From Argopecten irradians (Eukaryota > Mollusca > Bivalvia > Pectinida > Pectinidae), in contig NC_091146.1 in NCBI RefSeq assembly GCF_041381155.1, forward strand, positions 2,497,224 through 2,561,223: 64,000 nt of DNA. Reading direction: 5' to 3'. Each line of letters begins with the position of its first letter. Within the stretch, counting starts at the first letter, position 1. The notes beneath the pieces were generated by a model that saw nothing but the letters and a program-made list of their open reading frames with translations, did no database searches and was not told the DNA's origin. This document shows, one piece after another, positions 33,930 to 45,020 of this stretch. A program made the position numbers and the translations under genes.

Positions 33930-34715
33930 ATAATATTTTGACCCCCATGGTAGAATGACCCCGGGGTCAAAATACCATTATGGTGAAATGACCCACTTGA
34001 AGACATAAATTTTTCTTCTCATTTATGATGAACTCCAAATTGGGATTAAGTTAGACCTATGGCTAGCATGTGGAAGGCATTTTTTTTCTTTACTTTTTTT
34101 TTTTTTGGGGGGGGGGGGGGGATCAAAATATCATGGCCATGGTGAAATGACCCCCCCATCCCCACGCCAATTATGTCTTTTTAATTCACATTTAACTGCC
34201 TTTAGATACAATAACATCATATTATATATTATGGTTTTAATGAATATTAAATATTATTTGCAAAAACACTATAACTATGAGAACTTCAACTTAGAAGGGG
34301 AAGGTTGGTGGGTTCAAAATACCATGGCTATGATCAAATGACCCCCCTCCCCACAACAATTAAATCTTTTTAATTCACACTTAACTACCTCAAGATACAC
34401 TATAATCATATATACTATGATTTCAGTGAAAATTAAATGTTATTTGCAAAACACTATCACTATGAGAACGTCATTTTAGAAGAGGAAAGGGTGGGGGGTC
34501 AAAATACCATGGCCATGGTAAAATGACCCCCCCCCCCCCCCCCAAAAAAATTAAAACATTTAACTGCCTTAAGATACAATAAAATCATATACATCATGAT
34601 TTCAGTGAATATTAAATGTTATTTGCAAAAAACTATGACTATGAGAACTTCAAATTAGTAGTGGAATGTGGGGGGGGGGGGGGGGGTCAAAATACCATGG
34701 CCATGACCCATTACC
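33930..34715 (-). repeat. Inverted relative of the GGTCATTTCACC array
   Basis: The same units as 22780-23475 on the other strand: GGTCAAAATACCATGGCCAT with GTGAAATGACC and G or C runs, about four units. The flank GGCTAGCATGTGG... and CCAAATTGGGATTAAGTTAG also match the other copy in reverse, and the outer end reads AAGGCCGGTGTAG. Confidence 0.8.
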
Positions 34716-34766
34716 AATTTTTCATAACATTTAACAGTCGAAATTACACGTACACGTAATGCTAGG

Positions 34767-35952
34767 TTTACACTATGTTCCCGGCGGCCACGGCAGCCCC
34801 GTTTCAGGCCACCGTGGACAAAACGTGGTGACCGCGAGACAACGTGAGACAACGCAGAAGTACGTGATAGACAAACGTGAGCGGTCGTGATTACCGTGGA
34901 TGCCGTGCCAGATTTTTAAACTGTCAAAAAAATTGCCACGGCAGTCACGGTACAGATGGTGAACGCCACAGGACGTAATAAAACGGGATTGACGTAACAA
35001 AACGTAACAGTGCGTACGAGGCCGTAACAGAACTTCAATACGGTCCGTGGTGGAACGGGCAGCAAGCACGTTCCCCGGAATCTCACGGTGATTTCGAGTT
35101 TTGTGACGTTCTGTTGCGTTTTTTCCACGTTTTATCACGGTTGATGCAGATTGGCTGAACGTTTTGTGCCGTTTTTTCCAGGTTTGTCAAGGTTTTTACG
35201 GCAAGCCCAGGTGGATGAAAACCGTTTTGATGCGTTCTGTAAAGGCATCTCACGGCTTGTAGCGGTTGAAAGTCCGACGTTATACGGCTTGTTGCGTGTT
35301 ATTACGGTCTTACGTTGCAAGCAATATATGATGGAGTATCAATGCCTAGCCTTAAGCTGGTACATATTTGCTACTTCAAGGAGTTATTTGTATTAATAAA
35401 TAGAAATAGTCATAATCAAACACATTTAAACCATCAAATTATAACAAAGCTATTATTGCAAAAGGCAGATTAAGTGAGAACCACTACAGAAAAATAATAT
35501 ATTTGTGTAGAAACACTTGGCCATAATAATTATAATTTTGTAATCAAAACGTGTTTGAAATGACATTTTCGGCAATAAATATTGTTTCATTTGCTGAAAA
35601 AAGCCCGGCATCAGACTTTCATCCCTAGTAAGCCTTGGCAGACCGTGAAAAACGTATCGGAGCTTGATCAAAACGTTTAAAACGTAGCAGACCTCATCAG
35701 ATCGTAACAGGCCTAGAGGGAACGTAGTGGTATCCTTGAAAGACCGTGCTAAAGCCGTAATGTACCTGTAACCTCCGGGAAGAGCACTTTCCCCTATATC
35801 CACGGTCCACCACGTAATCCGTAAAAGACCCTGAAAAAACTTCACAAGACCTAGCTGAACTTGAATACAGATACAAAAATAGCCAAAATTCCACGGCACA
35901 CCACGTTCCGGGCAAACGGGGCTACCGTGGTCGCCGGGAACATAGTGTAAAC
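34767..35952. mobile_element. Non-autonomous DNA transposon with ~39-bp TIRs
   Basis: The ends match at 37 of 39 positions in inverted orientation: left GTTTACACTATGTTCCCGGC, right reversed the same 20 bases. Length is 1186 bp. The interior is rich in short variants of CGTAACA, ACGGTT and CGTGA on both sides, as in elements with many subterminal motifs. Flanking 8-bp sequences (AATGCTAG, ATTGCATG) are only partly alike, so the target duplication is uncertain. No transposase motif was recognised in the open frames. Confidence 0.8.
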
Positions 35953-35954
35953 AT

Positions 35955-36030
35955 TGCATGACGCCGACGCCGACGCCGGGGTGACAACACTAGCTCCCCC
36001 TATTCTTTGAATAGGCGAGCTAATAAAGAG
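35955..36030 (+). mobile_element. 3' end of a dispersed element (GACGCCG tract plus hairpin)
   Basis: ACGCCGACGCCGACGCCG is followed by a hairpin CTATTCTTTGAATAG and GCGAGCTAATAAAG. This is the same kind of terminal module as at 12776-12884 and 20690-20754. Its left part is missing or displaced by the TIR element. Confidence 0.6.
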
Positions 36031-36040
36031 TTTTTATTAG

Positions 36041-36210
36041 TGTTGTGTTGTCTGATTGACAAATAAAATACTCAACGCCACATCTTCACTGTAACACATG
36101 TATTCAGAAGACTCAAGACCCGGATCGGATCATACATTTTACAGATTGGACAGTACATACGGAATGCACTATCATAACATGCGGAACGCACTACAATAAC
36201 ATATACAACA
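36041..36210 (-). repeat. LTR of the Ty3/gypsy element
   Basis: Read on the coding strand it starts TGTTGTATATGTTATTG and ends ACAACACAACA. It abuts the polypurine tract on the inside and the ATTAG duplication on the outside. Confidence 0.85.
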
Positions 36211-36672
36211 TCTCCCCTTTTAAGTAAAGAGAGATTATCAACATTTAAACTTAAATGTCTTTTCAAAGAATATTTTCTATATTCTTTTAATTTAACCATT
36301 TCACCATTTAACTTATATTTATCAAATGAGCACAGTTCTATAATTATGATTTCAGAAAATTAACCACGTAATCGCGAAACCTTTCTGGAATTCTCACTTG
36401 TCTTCCCGCGCGAGTCGCGATAGGTTCCGTAACACTCTCATCATTAGAACTGTTTATATGACCATTGTCCGAAGGCTCGCTGTCCAAGTCAGATGGCATA
36501 TATGAATCTACGAATTCCTCCTCCTCATCTGTTGACATATGATCATCATCTGTTGACACATATGTTGACACATCATTTTACCATAGTATTTGACTTGACA
36601 CATCATCATCTGTTGACACATAGTCATCATTTGTTGACACTTGTATCTCGTCATCATTGTTGACACATGTCA

Positions 36673-39477
36673 TCATTTGTTGACACTTGAATCGTCATCT
36701 GTTGACACATAGTAATCATTTGTTGACACTTGATCGTCATCTGTTGACACCGACTCTTCGTCCGATAGAGAATCTTGAAATTCATCGTCCCCTATTTCCT
36801 CAGTTACCCTTTGTGGTTGTGAGGGCGTCAAATGAACTCTGTTCCTCCTTAATGTCTGTCCATCTGTTGTGCGGATAATATAAGACCGATCCCCATACAG
36901 ATCAATAACTGTAGCCGTTTTCCAGTTTTTCATTCCCTGGTTTTTATACTTAACAGTGTCACCCCTCCCTAAAGGTGGGAGTGTTTTCGACTTCTGGTCA
37001 TAATATTGTTTATTTTTTTGTTGTTGTCTCTCCATGTTTTTGAATGCTTCGGCATTACGATCGCGACTTGACGGTTTAAGTAGTTTCGATGACATTGGTA
37101 GAGACGATCTTAACCTTCGTCCCATCAACAGTTGAGCTGGTGATGAACCTGAATCTCCAGGAGTATTCCTGAATTCCAGTAATGCTAAGTAAGGATCTTT
37201 CCCGTCTTTCATCGCTTTCTGGAGCATGTTTTTGACAGTTTGAACCGATCTTTCCGCCATGCCATTACTTTGAGCGTGGTGTGGACTACTCGTTATGTGC
37301 TTAAACTTCCAGCTCTGGCTGAATTCCTTGAAATCCCTTGAACTATATTGAGGACCATTATCGGATACTACTTCCGTTGGAATTCCGTATCTAGCAAAGA
37401 TTGATTTCATGTGACTGATTACTGTAGTCGAGCGTGTATCACTCAATATTGACATTTCTATAAACTTTGAGTGGTAGTCAACAACCAACAAGTATGAATG
37501 TCCATCAAATTGAAACAAGTCTGTCCCTATCTTCTCCCACGGTCCAGCAGGTATCTCGTGAGGTTTTAAAGGTTCCCGCGTATTGGCGTTTCTGTAGGAA
37601 CAGCACACGTCACACTTGGACACAAAGTCCTCTATTTGACTATTCATACCAGGCCAATATACTGCTTCACGTGCTCGAGCTTTACATAGCTTCATTCCAA
37701 AATGACCTTCATGGATTATTTCGAGTATCTGTTTTCTCATACTCACTGGCACTACAATACGGTCATGTTTGAACACAATACCTTCATTTACGGTAAAGTC
37801 AGCTTTCTCATTAAAGTATGGTTGAACACACTGTGGAACTTTACGTTTGTCGTCCGGCCAACCAACCTGAATTACTTTGGTGAGTTCTTGCAAAGTAGTA
37901 TCCTTGAGCGTTTCTCTCTGAAACTCCTCCAACTTTGTAGTAGTTACAGGTAAACTATTCATCACGAGATGAATTTGTGCCTCAACATCCTCTGTAAGGT
38001 CATCCTCATTTTCACAATAAGATAATGGTGATCTTGACAACTGATCTGCGATATGCATTTCTTTGCCTGGCTTGTAAACAACCTGAAGCTGATATCTCTG
38101 TAGTCTCATAAGTAGCCGTTGTAGTCTAGGAGTTGTCTCCCCTATGGCCTTTTTAACTATAGTCACCAGAGGTTTATGATCGGTTTCCACCAAAACCTCT
38201 CTGCCATATACATATTGATGAAACCGTTCACAGCCATATACAATCGCCAGTAGTTCTTTTTCAATCTGTGCGTATCCTCGCTGTGTATCATTGAGAGTTT
38301 TTGACGCATATTCCACTGGTCTGTCATGTTGAAGTAGTACAGCTCCTACCCCGTACATAGACGCATCTACAGATAATGTTACAGGTTTCGATACATCATA
38401 AAACTGTAAAACTGGTGCATTAGTAACTAAAGCTTTCAGATCCTTGAAGGATTTTTCCTGACTTGCTTCCCATACCCATAGCACATCTTTTTTCAACAGT
38501 TCACGGAGTGGTGCAGCAATTGTTGACAGATCTTTTACGAATTTGGCTAGGTAGTTTACCATGCCTAAGAATCGCTGTAGTTCTTTTTTGTTGTTAGGCG
38601 TCGGCATTTCCCTTATAGCACTGACCTTTGTATCATCTGGCTGTATACCTTCCCCAGAATATTTATGTCCAAAATATACTACCTCTGTGAGCCCTATTTG
38701 GCATTTATCTTTATTCAGACTCATTCCTTTGTTTTGTAACCGCCTAAGGACTTGTTCCAGTCTACTGTCGTGTTCTTCACGTGTTGTTCCCCATATGAGA
38801 ATGTCGTCGATTATCGATTTGACACCTTTAATGCCATGCAGAATGTTACATATCATCTTGTGAAAAACTTCTGGTGCACTTTTAATTCCGAACGGCAACC
38901 GTTTGAAACAATAACGCCCATATGGTGTATTAAAAGTGGTCAACTTTGAACTTTCAGTGTCTATTTTGACTTGCCAAAACCCGCTGCTAGCATCAAGTTT
39001 ACTGAAATACTTCGCACCTGCAAGCAAACTGCTTACTTCTTCTGATGTTGGTAAGGGATAATGTTCACGACGAATGGCAACATTAAGATCTTTAGGATCT
39101 AAACAAATGCGTAACTTGCCATTAGGTTTTTCGACGACAACCATTGAGCTAACCCATTCGGTGGGCTGATCTACTTTCGCTATCACCCCGAGTTCCTCCA
39201 TTCGTGAAAGTTCATCAAGTACACGATCCCTTAATGCTACAGGTAGGCGACGCGGTGCATGAACAACAGGAATCACTGATGAATCCACTTCAATATGATG
39301 CTCACCAGGTAAACAACCTAACTTGTCGCTGAACAAATCACTGAACTTGTCTAGTAATTTCGAATGTTTATCAGAGTTGACTGCGTTGACTGTAACTTGT
39401 TGTACTAAATTCCACTCCTCACAGGTTTGTTGTCCTATGACTGGCATAGAGTCTAGTTTCACCACTAAGAATTCCAC
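36673..39477 (-). pseudogene. pol region of the gypsy element (RT, RNase H, integrase)
   Basis: A fossil part of the element. In order it shows the reverse transcriptase (LPFGIKSAPEVF, SIIDDILIWG), RNase H (LSVDASMYGVGAVLLQ, TDHKPL), the integrase zinc finger (HEGHFGMKLCKAR, CDVCCSY) and the integrase core (SDNGPQYSSRDF, SNGMAERSVQTVK). The C-terminal tail carries an acidic Ser/Thr/Asp-rich repeat (VSTDDD-like). Strand and order agree with the LTR and polypurine tract positions. Confidence 0.92.
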
Positions 39478-39478
39478 A

Positions 39479-40407
39479 TTAGCTGTTCTGTTTTTGTGTT
39501 TTTACACATTTACCTAACACAGGGATACCTTGGCCAGTGTAGGTTGAGAGTTTGGCGTTGGATTTTTGTAGTTTTGTCTTCCCTTTAACTTGTCGGAACA
39601 TTTTCTCAGGTATCACATTTGCCTCAGCACCGGTGTCTAACTTCAAATCAATCATATGATTGTTTACATTAAGTGTAGTTTCCCAATTCCGGTTTTTACT
39701 TCTCCGTCTGTTTACCACACCAATGAATAGATGATTGACAGTCTGACCTGTATTTGTCGTCGTACCTGTAGACCTGCACATGGACTTGTAGTGATTTTTA
39801 ACACCACATTTGTAACATGTCCTACCAAATGCTGGGCATTGTCTGGGTGGATGGTCTGTACCACATTTACCACATGATTTCCCTCTGTGTGAATTGTTAG
39901 GACTAGGTTTTTGACCTCCTTTCCTCTGATTAGAACCATTTTTAGATTTGGGATTCCCTGTAGACTGACTTGACTTCTTCTGTTTGACTACGTGAACTTT
40001 GTGATCATCATGACTAGTCGTTTCATTCAAGTCTTTTAACTGTGCACTTGTTGTCTCCGCAACACGACAGATATCGACTGCTTTTCTTAATGATAGTTCA
40101 GGTTCCCTTAACAATCTGGCCCTAGCCGTGTCTGACGTAATTCCCCCGACAATTCTGTCCTTAATTAGACACTCGTATAAGTCTGCAAATTCGCACTTTT
40201 TTGCCTGATTTTTTAACTCTGTGACAAATTGGTCGATTGTCTCGGACTGTCCCTGGGAGCGGAAAAAAAATTATGTCTCTCATATGTAACATTTTTTAAC
40301 GGAGCACAATGAGCTTCATACCTTTGTAGAAGGGGCACGATTTTATCAACATCTTCATCCGGAAATTGGAATGTGTTGAAAACTTCTATCCCTTCATCTC
40401 CGACCAC
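39479..40407 (-). pseudogene. gag (nucleocapsid) and protease region of the gypsy element
   Basis: A fossil part of the element. It includes a basic region followed by cysteine knuckles (CGKCGTDHPPRQC, CYKCGVKNHYKSMC) and a retroviral-type aspartic protease start (LKLDTGAEANVIP). It lies upstream of pol in the coding orientation, as expected for Ty3/gypsy. Confidence 0.85.
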
Positions 40408-40480
40408 GTGGAGTAGCAGCGCGCACTGTAGTTTTTCCGGAACATGCGGAACGCACTACAATAACATATACAACAATTAG

Positions 40481-40694
40481 ATCCAATTAAATATGCATTT
40501 GACATCAAAACAAAAGATATGTTCGTTGTAACGGTAATAAACAACAAAATGATTCGCTGGTCGGGGCTACAACTAGGGGGCTTTCCTCGGGAATGTTCGG
40601 GGAATCCCGTAATTACGACAGTATGTGTGTACGGTCACTTCTCTCACCTAATATAAATAAACAGAACATCTGATAGTCGGAGAAAAATTGGGGG
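40481..40694 (+). repeat. Continuation of the repeat interrupted by the gypsy element
   Basis: ATCCAATTAAATATGCATTT through GGGGAATCCCGTAATTACG matches 30779-30930, about 10 kb away in the same orientation. Confidence 0.8.
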
Positions 40695-41888
40695 AGCGTC
40701 TAAGCGAACAACAGGTAATCAGGTAATGTACATATTTCCAAGAATAAAAACATTACAGGTAGCTTATCCTAAACAGTATCATCAGCTTTATCCTCCGTCA
40801 TTGCATTCAAAATGGGCCTACACACACCATGCAAATACTTGTCTACATACCTGCAGTCGTTTCGTATTATTGATATATGATCAAATTGAATAAAAAGCAT
40901 ATTTTAGAAATAATAGAAAGCTGTCATTGTTATATTTCAAACCAAACTGCAGCTATAACATTCAACACTCGGAACTATATCTACCGCCATCCTGACTACC
41001 GTAGTTACCCAGCTTAGCAACCAACATCGTTTTAAATTTGATCACGAACATGTAAAAATAGAATTATTCATGTAAATATAATGTTATAGATTGAACAGTG
41101 TTTTGATTGCGAGGTGGTATGAACGCAATGGGATACAGACATATTCCGTACATGTAGCACTAACGCGCTACATTGAATAAGCGAACAATAGGTAACAGGT
41201 CATGTACAGGATTCCAGAAAAAAAAAAACATGTAGCCTATCCGAAACAGCATCGTCAGCTTTATCCTCCGTCTTTGCATTCAAAATAGGTCTACTGTACA
41301 CACACCATGCAAATACTTGTCTATCCGCCGTACTATAAAATAAAAGCCGTGACTATGAAGAAGTTAGTCCATATCGCGTTCGTACACCGATACATACATG
41401 ACAAACATTCAGCAGCTCAACGGTCATACCGTCAATAACTGTCCTCGGTTGAAAATCAAATATGGCGGCTCGCTCCACTTCGGACCTTGACAAAGATACA
41501 TACCGGTAGTCGTTTCGCCTCGGTTATCTCTATTTTTATACGAAATGGACATTATTGACAGATTGATTCTATATTTAATCAAATTGAAAAAAAAAAAAAA
41601 AAAAAAAAAAAAAACATTTCAAAAATAATTGAAAAGTGTCATTGTTATATTTCAAATTAAACTGCCGCTATAAAGTTCAACAATCGGAACTATATCTTCG
41701 GCAATCCTGACTACCGTAGTTACCCAGCTTTTGCTTAGCAAATTCGTTTTAAATTTTATCACGAACATGTATGTGGAAATTGACTTATTTATGTAGATAT
41801 ATAGATTGAACAGTTTAACGCGCTACATTGAATATGTCTGTATCCCATTGCGTTCATACCACTTTTAACGCAATCAAAACACTGTTTA
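40695..41888. repeat. ~480-650-bp direct duplication with an inverted 53-bp arm
   Basis: Two diverged copies (40695-41093 and 41180-41820) share AAGCGAACAA, CTTTATCCTCCGTC, CACACCATGCAAATACTTGT and CCTGACTACCGTAGTTACCC. In addition, 41094-41146 is inverted at 41830-41886 (GCAATGGGATACAGACATAT and its complement), so the second copy is bounded by inverted arms. The A run at 41588-41612 is a simple repeat. No coding sequence. Confidence 0.75.
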
Positions 41889-41889
41889 A

Positions 41890-42105
41890 TCTCTATTTTG
41901 ATTGGCCTTATGCCCTAGAAAGTTTTTTTGGTATAATTTCATTCAAATTGCTTCAGCGGTTTTGGAGAAGAAACCGAAAATACAAATTGTTTATGGACAC
42001 ACGACGGCCGACGCACGACGCACGACGGACGACAACGCACGACGGACGAAAGGCGATTAGAATAGGTCACTTGAGATTTCGTCTCAGGTTACCTAAAATG
42101 TTACC
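41890..42105 (+). mobile_element. 3' end of a dispersed element (ACGACGGACGAC tract plus hairpin)
   Basis: A body with TTGCTTCAGCGGTTTTGGAG leads to a CACGACGGCCGACGCACGAC tract and then the imperfect hairpin AGGTCACTTGAGA / TCTCAGGTTACCT with AAAA. Same terminal design as the elements at 10241 and 20246. Confidence 0.65.
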
Positions 42106-42126
42106 ATGAAAGTATGTCAAGCTTCA

Positions 42127-42203
42127 TCCTCGATACTCCAGGGGTTCTGATCACTTACGATGTAGAGATCGTAAGTGATCGGAACCCCTGGACTACCGAG
42201 GAG
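42127..42203. mobile_element. Fold-back of the CTCCAGGGGTTCC family
   Basis: Two heads of the family face each other: 42127-42164 (TCCTCGATACTCCAGGGGTT) and 42170-42203 (its inverse, with AACCCCTGGACTACCGAGGA), separated by about 5 bp. The other copies (7637, 60951) have a single head. Confidence 0.8.
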
Positions 42204-42651
42204 TGTCAAGCTTATTCAAGTAAACAAATGGAATACTACAGGCCCACCATCAGAGTTCGTTATCACATATTGATTGGGGGAGGAGCTGCTGCAACAGTTA
42301 CATATATTTGACCTGTCTGAAGCCCTTTATGCCAGTATACTACTCTCAGTTAATGTCGTTTAGGTTTGCCAAGTTAAACCCTTTGACCTATATGTACTTT
42401 GGTATTATGACAAAATCAGGGGGTAGACAAAATTAACCTAAACAAACTTGGCATTTCCAGTGATTCATCAACTTGAGCTGTTTATGGTGAACCGATGATA
42501 ACCTGAATATAATTTTAAACATCAAAATGTTAGGGTACTCTACGAGTAGTGTTTTACTTATTGTGTTACTCAAGTGAAAAAAAAGTCCCATTTGCTGTCA
42601 GATTTGATATTTACCTTCGATTTGTGATAAAATGATATAGGATACAGCCAA
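42204..42651. other. Stretch without a recognisable gene
   Basis: No gene or repeat was recognised. Confidence 0.5.
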
Positions 42652-43707
42652 GTGTGATTGGAGGGCTGAAGTTGATTGCGAGTTCCTAGTCTCTAGTTCC
42701 GTTTAATAAACAGAACTAGGAACCAGACCCGAGTTCCGTTTGAGCTTACACGGAACTAGGAACCAGACCCGAGTTCCGTTTAACTAGGAACCGGAACTAG
42801 GAACCAGACCCGAGTTCCGTTTAATACAAATACTGGTCAACAAGCCGAGTTCCGTTTATTAGGATTTCTACTTCTTATAAGATATTAAATTACATATATT
42901 ATACAGGAATCTAGCTCTGAACTTTCAGGAACGATACAACTTATATAATTTATCTCTATAACACAGATTTTCTAAAACAGATCTGACACCTATACCCTAG
43001 TTCCGTTTTGCTTAAACGGAACTAGGAACCAGACCCGAGTTCCGTTTACGTTTAACTTAAACGGAACTAGGAACCAGACACGAGTTCCGTATAAGCTTAA
43101 ACGGAACTCGGATCTGGTTCCTAGTTCCATTTAAGTTAAACGGAACTCGGATCTGGTTCCTAGTTCCGTTTAAGTTAAACAGAACTCGGGTCTGGTTCCT
43201 AGTTCCGTTTGAGTTAAACGGAACTCGGGTCTGGTTCCTAGTTCCGTTTATTAAACAGAACTAGGAACTCGGGTCTGGTTCCTAGTTCCGTTTATTAAAC
43301 AGAACTAGGAACTCGGGTCTGGTTCCTAGTTCCATTTAAGTTAAACGGAACTCGGGTCTGGTTCCTAGTTCCGTTTAAGTTAAACGGAACTCGGGTCTGG
43401 TTCCTAGTTCTATTTAAGTTAAACGGAACTCGGGTCTGGTTCCTAGTTCCGTTTGAGTTAAACGGAACTCGGGTCTGGTTCCTAGTTCCGTTTAAGTTAA
43501 ACGGAACTCGGGTCTGGTTCCTAGTTCCGTTTGAGTTAAACGGAACTCGGGTCTGGTTCCTAGTTCCGTTTATTAAACAGAACTAGGAACTCGGGTCTGG
43601 TTCCTAGTTCCGTTTATTAAACAGAACTAGGAACTCGGGTCTGGTTCCTAGTTCCGTTTATTAACAGAACTAGGAACTCGCAACCAACTTCAGCCCTCCA
43701 TTGTGAT
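42652..43707. mobile_element. Fold-back-type element with 39-bp palindromic repeats
   Basis: The element body is 42659-43700 (1042 bp). The ends match at 31 of 32 positions in inverted orientation (TGGAGGGCTGAAGTTG, then TTGCGAGTTCCTAGT). Inside, a short left array reads GGAACCAGACCCGAGTTCCG and a longer right array (about 43080-43680) reads the opposite strand, CGGAACTCGGGTCTGGTTCC, with a ~39-bp period. Each junction is itself a palindrome (AGTTCCGTTTAA / TTAAACGGAACT). A ~140-bp unique spacer lies at about 42855-42995. Possible 7-bp target duplication GTGTGAT / TTGTGAT with one mismatch. No coding sequence. Confidence 0.85.
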
Positions 43708-44269
43708 AGATGTATGTCGTTATAAAGGTAATCTTATGTGGTATTTTCAGTCACAACAAAAACATGATTTCACTATGACTTATGCCAGGCCAAAGGCCAA
43801 ATGGGCTTTCGATTTACCAGTGTTAATGTAGGGGGTACTGTAGTCATAATAATGTTCCAATCTGGGTTAAAGTATTATAGACATATGTGTATCAATGCAA
43901 TTAACTAATTTAAAATTCAAAAATCAAAAAATTATCGTGAGCGGATTTTCACCCTCTATGCAACACCTCCTCTGTAAGATAATTCACAGAATGTGTGTTT
44001 GTGAGATACATTTATCTTATAAAACGTAAGATATTTTCTTTCTTTTCAAGATTTTTTTTATAACTTTGATGCAATTCTGATCATGCAATGCTTTTTGAAG
44101 AAATCACAACTTTCCGTCTATAACAATTAGCAGTTAAATCAATTTAAAGCAGTGCCGAAAAAAATGTAATGATCAAAACCCATCGAAAACATACCAAATT
44201 ATCGAATTTACGTAAATTATAACAACTACATATATATAACTACTAATATTTACTTATTTTCTGACGAAC
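43708..44269. other. Stretch without a gene; paralogue of 32505-32740
   Basis: 43965-44235 is a diverged relative of 32505-32740 in the same orientation (GTAAGATAATTCACAGAA, TTTGATGCAATTCTGA, TTATAACAACTAC). An unclassified dispersed repeat is likely. Confidence 0.55.
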
Positions 44270-44330
44270 GGGCCTTCGGACTAATGGGTCTTTGGACTAA
44301 CGGGCCTTCGGACAATTGGGCCGTTTCATT
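44270..44330. repeat. 16-bp tandem repeat, inverted relative of 30945-31030
   Basis: GAACGGGCCTTCGGACTAAT and variants, three to four units, the inverse of AAGGCCCGTTAGTCCG. Confidence 0.7.
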
Positions 44331-44779
44331 TCAAAATATTTTATTAAATCGAATAGATTCAATTTTGGATTGGGCAACAGCTGGTAAAGCTTATATATGC
44401 CCTCTTCACATGATTACATGCATGTAGTGCATAGAGAAGCATATTTTTAAGAGCATATCTTTAAAACCATATGTGAACTGGACTTGATCAATAAATAACA
44501 TTTAATCATTTTAGAATTATCACAAATCGTACATATTACTGAAAACACTTATAGTTATTTACATGTATAATAGAAGAGATCACCTATAGCGATTGCTAAC
44601 ATGCATAGCTTGCTGTTGTTTTAAACACTAATTGATAACGGCATTAATTGGTCTGTACTCAATATTTGCTTGATCATAACTTAATCCTTCGTTGTAACCA
44701 GGCAGCACTAAAAGTCTATTAGGCCGTAGATATGGCAACCCAATTTAACATTTATTAGAGGAGCAAGGTCTATCCCGTA

Positions 44780-45000
44780 TTTAATCGAATTATATAATAT
44801 ATATATCTTATATAACATATAAGATATCTTATATAGCATATAAGATATCTCATATAATTATAAAAAAAATCTCATATAATATATAAGATATCAATATAAG
44901 ATATATCATATATTATATAAGATATCTTATAAAGTTTCTCTAATATAGAAATTAAATAGGATATCTTATTTATGTATATAAGATATCTCATATAATATAA
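44780..45000. repeat. AAGATATCTTATA palindromic array, second locus
   Basis: About ten copies of ATAAGATATCTTATA-like palindromes, as at 1815-2640, without the core found there. Confidence 0.75.
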
Positions 45001-45020
45001 ACCGTGTCCAACCGTACTTT

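Larger units (their letters stand above)
36036..40480 (-). mobile_element. Ty3/gypsy LTR retrotransposon, broken copy
   Basis: The element body is 36041-40475, on the minus strand, with a 5-bp target duplication ATTAG at 36036-36040 and 40476-40480. Its ends are TGTTGT...ACAACA in both readings. A terminal repeat of about 170 bp lies at 36041-36210, preceded on the coding strand by the polypurine tract AAAAGGGGAGA; the same terminal sequence is found at the other end, finishing at 40475. Parts in coding order are a gag region with two CCHC-type knuckles, an aspartic protease (DTGAEANVIP), reverse transcriptase, RNase H and integrase. The gag and pol style resembles the Mag / K02A2.6-like branch of Ty3/gypsy (inference). 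The copy is broken, with a small number of breaks. The intact target duplication and agreement of the comparable terminal sequence suggest a fairly young insertion, which has landed in an older repeat. Confidence 0.93.
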
